Assembly: GCA_907165275.2 (NCBI GenBank)
Contig: CAJRBF020000007.1
Coordinates: forward strand, 310,001-374,000
Direction: 5' to 3'
Source: Zygaena filipendulae
Taxonomy: Eukaryota; Arthropoda; Insecta; Lepidoptera; Zygaenidae
DNA length: 64,000 bases
Position numbers and translations under genes: made by a program
Part shown: in pieces, positions 61,124-64,000 of the stretch
Numbering within the stretch: position 1 is the first letter of the stretch
Layout: the number at the start of each line of letters is the position of its first letter
The notes under the pieces: model-generated
The model's database searches: none
Seen by the model: only the letters and a program-made list of their open reading frames with translations
Told to the model about the DNA's origin: nothing

Positions 61124-63860
61124 TGTAACTTACCCCCCCTCGTGCTACTTTCTCCGATCTACTTCTTACTACGATAATCTCTAATTTGGCCTGATTGTCT
61201 AGTGGTTAGGACTCTAAATTCGTTGTGTGCAGTAACCTATGATTCTTTTAGGTTGAGATTGAACTATAGTCTTAGTATTTGCATCATAGTTTTTTAGTTT
61301 GGTTCAGTTTATAGCTAAGATTCTAAAGTTAATACATGAACGATCTCTAATTTATGCTTAGCGAATACACGGACGGTTTTAGATTAGTACACGGACGAAT
61401 CCCTATTTTTATTGCTTTCGTGCGACCTCTTTCCTAACTTTAGGTGGATGATCTATTTTTAATTCATCTATGTGGATGATCTACTTTTAGTTTATTTATG
61501 TGGATGATCTAGTTTTGTTAGTTTGTTTGTGACGACCTGCCTCCCTAACATTATATCGATGTTCTATTTTATTAGTTTGTTTACCGGCCTAATTCATTAG
61601 TTTATATTGACGACCTAATCTATTGCTTGTAGGCTAAGTTTGAATAATCTTGACCCTAATGTTTGTCTATCTCTACAATTTGTTTTAGTTTGTGTTTGTC
61701 GGTTTCACCCCGGTCAACATCTCGTCAAAAGCTACCATTCCTGGCTCAGATGGCTCAGACATTGCCAGGACGCATAAATATATTTAATAAACCACCCAGA
61801 CGATTCTATTCCAAGGTCGACCAGATTTTGTCCCCTCAGCATGATGCAAGCATTGGCCACAGGAACCTCAAGTACTACGTGAAATGATTGTTGGCACTGC
61901 AACCAATCCCGACGCCAAGCCGAAGGTAAGGCTTCCAGTTAATACATAAGTATTCGCCGGAAGGTGGTATAGCCCCTCCTGCGCTATTCCATGGTGATGA
62001 CCATCCAGCACAATGCCTTCGTCACCTCCCCCAACCTGTTTCACAAGGTAGAGGATCATTCTAGATGGTTACATCTAAGATCATTCACCAGCGTCCATTT
62101 CAGGAATCCAGTGAGGAGACTGTACGTCCCCAGTCCGAAGACTACCGCCGCGTTGGAGCCATGGTGAGCCCTTGAATATGTGCCAGCCCGAAGACCAGGG
62201 TTGGGTGGGACCACCACAAACCAAACCCCAGCACAGTGATCCAAAATTGTATGTGTGTGTTGTCGGAGACCAATCTCTCCCTGGAACCTGGAACTTCAGC
62301 TGATGAACTCTCTGTCATACTGCAAGCAGTGAGGCCGTAGCCTAGCCGTAGCTGTAGAGTTGAATGGCTCTCTCTCCCCTGTGAACCCACTCGGGCATCC
62401 AACTCGTTCTGCCACATCAGAACATTGGCAAGCACATCGTGTTGAAAAACACAAAGGTTGCCGAGAATCTAGCGTCAGCGACGAGGTCGCCAACAGCCGA
62501 TCCCCCAGCCTCTGCACAACGGTCTCGATCGCAAAGCAAAGGGACCTACGTAAGCATACATGTGGTTGCGAGTCACAGTAGCTCCAGTCTGTCTCCGCAG
62601 CCAACAATCGAGCCACAGAGCGTATTGGCCCATCAGTAATGTTTATAATAAAAAGAAAGGTAAAACAGAAAGAAGAGCGAACAACCCTTCCCTGGTGTAG
62701 GAGAGGGCTGGCATCTCCAGTCAGCCGCATCGGTGATATGTAGATTGAATAACACGGAAGGCGTTGTTATTCAAAGTAAGGTACAAGGCGCACAACGAAA
62801 CTCGTCACGGCGCAGATGACTCAAGGCGCGGATTTTTACCCATCTACGCCATCATACGCTCGCGACGTGCAATGTCCAACCGTTCAAGATTAGAGTTCCG
62901 TTTGCTTCGAGCCTATTTGGTACTGTGATTTGAAGATCCTTCCTCGTGACTAATGTTTTCAGGTCTACGCTCGAGATATCCTAACGGACGTCAAGTGCAC
63001 TGACAGACCTTCGCACAAAAACATTAAACCACTCTGCGCTATCGCTCGCTCAACAAGACTATTCGTAACGAACCGTCTTTTGTAATGATAAAATCAATAC
63101 AAATATTCTACTCAAAGCATCTCGTTCACGAGGCACATCGGCCCACATACGCTTTCATGCGACCACCAAGTATCACAATCGCGCATGCTCGCCTCTGCAC
63201 AACGCAATCAGGACACAATGCGTAATGACGAAACTTTCAGGTCGCGTGTACGAATCCTTGCACAAACCGATAAATCGTTCTGCGCGCAGACCGCTCGACC
63301 ACGACGTACTTTGCATGAATATTATTTATTAAAAAATTTGTATGAGAAAATAAATTTTATGTTTGATAAATGTGCAATAATATTATATTTATTGTCCCTT
63401 AGACGTTCCCTCCCCATCGCATTCGTTTATTATTACACTATTATCAATTTACTTTCCCAACAAACTTTTGTCGTCAGGACATTTTTTACCTCCGTATTCC
63501 CCGTAGATATACGGCTCGTGGATACTGGCGGTGCGTTCGGCCCTGTATTCCGAGACGCCTGCATGGGGGGATTCGCGTTTTCTAACTTGCTCCTATACTC
63601 TCGAAATTCAATATACATTTGGTATTCCCTAATACAAGCACTTTCCTTCATATAATATTTTGTCCTAACTTCTTTAGTTTAGGAGTTATTATTGATAAAC
63701 GTACTAAAATTTGTTTTTGATGTAATTTGTACCGCAATGTCCTCTAAGATGTTTTAAATGTAATTTTATAGGTGTATTTTATTATCTTCTATACTTTAAT
63801 AATTATTTAAGATTTTAATTATAACCAAAAAATTTTTGTAGGACCTTATGGGTCGTCACA
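61124..63860 (-). mobile_element. TG...CA element 2, copy B
   Basis: This is the counterpart of 31962-34698 with the same ATAG flanks. The tRNA(His)-like remnant lies at 61188-61266. After it, the LINE endonuclease frame resumes (63865 onward) to the window end. Confidence 0.78.
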
Positions 63861-64000
63861 ATAGCAGTCGCTTTGTGCGGGCAGAGGTTCGCTGGAAATT
63901 TAGGTAGTTCTCCATACTCAAAGTAGATGAAAACTGTTGCTCCGCTTGGTTCCGAAGTTTGACGCTAGCTGTGCATTCGGAGTCCCACCATGGGGGCGAT

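Larger units (their letters stand above)
55325..64000. repeat. Large duplicated block, copy B, running off the window
   Basis: It matches 26173-34838 to the last base of the window. An extra segment reading GAGTGCATAACTTTAG near 56067-56083 replaces a shorter one in copy A (net 10 bases); C and G runs differ by one base. All nested insertions and their TSDs are shared, so they predate the duplication. Confidence 0.95.

Overview
The window looks like a transposon-dense, gene-poor region of an insect genome, most probably a moth or butterfly. The evidence is indirect: an R1-clade LINE, Jockey-type LINE, Copia, Gypsy, several BEL/Pao elements and an insect-type Polinton occur together in AT-rich DNA rich in the TAGGTA words typical of Lepidoptera. 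I found no ordinary host single-copy gene.

Left part (1-26172): four elements nested inside one another, three of the four insertions closed by a target-site duplication (TSD). A Copia pol gene, which begins before the window, is cut after base 1141 and resumes at 24962. It is cut by an R1-clade LINE on the minus strand (1142-24946) with a roughly 15-bp TSD and an 18-base poly(A). ORF1 of that LINE is cut by a 17,654-bp Polinton/Maverick (5312-22965) with 138-bp terminal inverted repeats and a perfect 6-bp TSD, CTCAGC. The Polinton is in turn hit by a 927-bp solo LTR (9631-10557) with a 4-bp TSD, GAGG, inside its phospholipase A2 gene.

The Polinton carries the full replication and virion set: protein-primed DNA polymerase B, chromodomain integrase, packaging ATPase, adenain-type protease, single-jelly-roll minor capsid (penton) protein, double-jelly-roll major capsid protein and PLA2 protein. 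It also has accessory genes: a two-repeat fibre-like protein, a small basic core-like peptide, an IAP (BIR plus RING) and a gene that appears to be spliced. The protease has no convincing ATG. Its frame is entered from the PLA2 gene at a perfect -1 slippery heptamer placed directly against the PLA2 stop codon, so a PLA2-protease frameshift product is the most interesting prediction here.

Middle part (26173-49669): a Jockey-type LINE on the minus strand (about 28990-37330) is decayed and interrupted by two related TG...CA elements (29230-31332 plus, 31962-34698 minus). Both have the same TSD, CTAT, relative to their own orientation. After it come satellite-like repeats, fold-back MITE-like sequences, an internally deleted BEL element (39155-42479, TSD GGTAG) and a Gypsy element (43447-48663, TSD GTAAC) that contains a reversed BEL fragment.

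Right part (49670-64000): an intact 1805-aa BEL/Pao Gag-Pol ends in a polypurine tract, followed at once by a second, nearly identical copy of the block that starts at 26173. The two copies (26173-34838 and 55325-64000) are 29.15 kb apart and the match runs to the window edge. This suggests LTR-mediated tandem duplication or an assembly/haplotype duplication.
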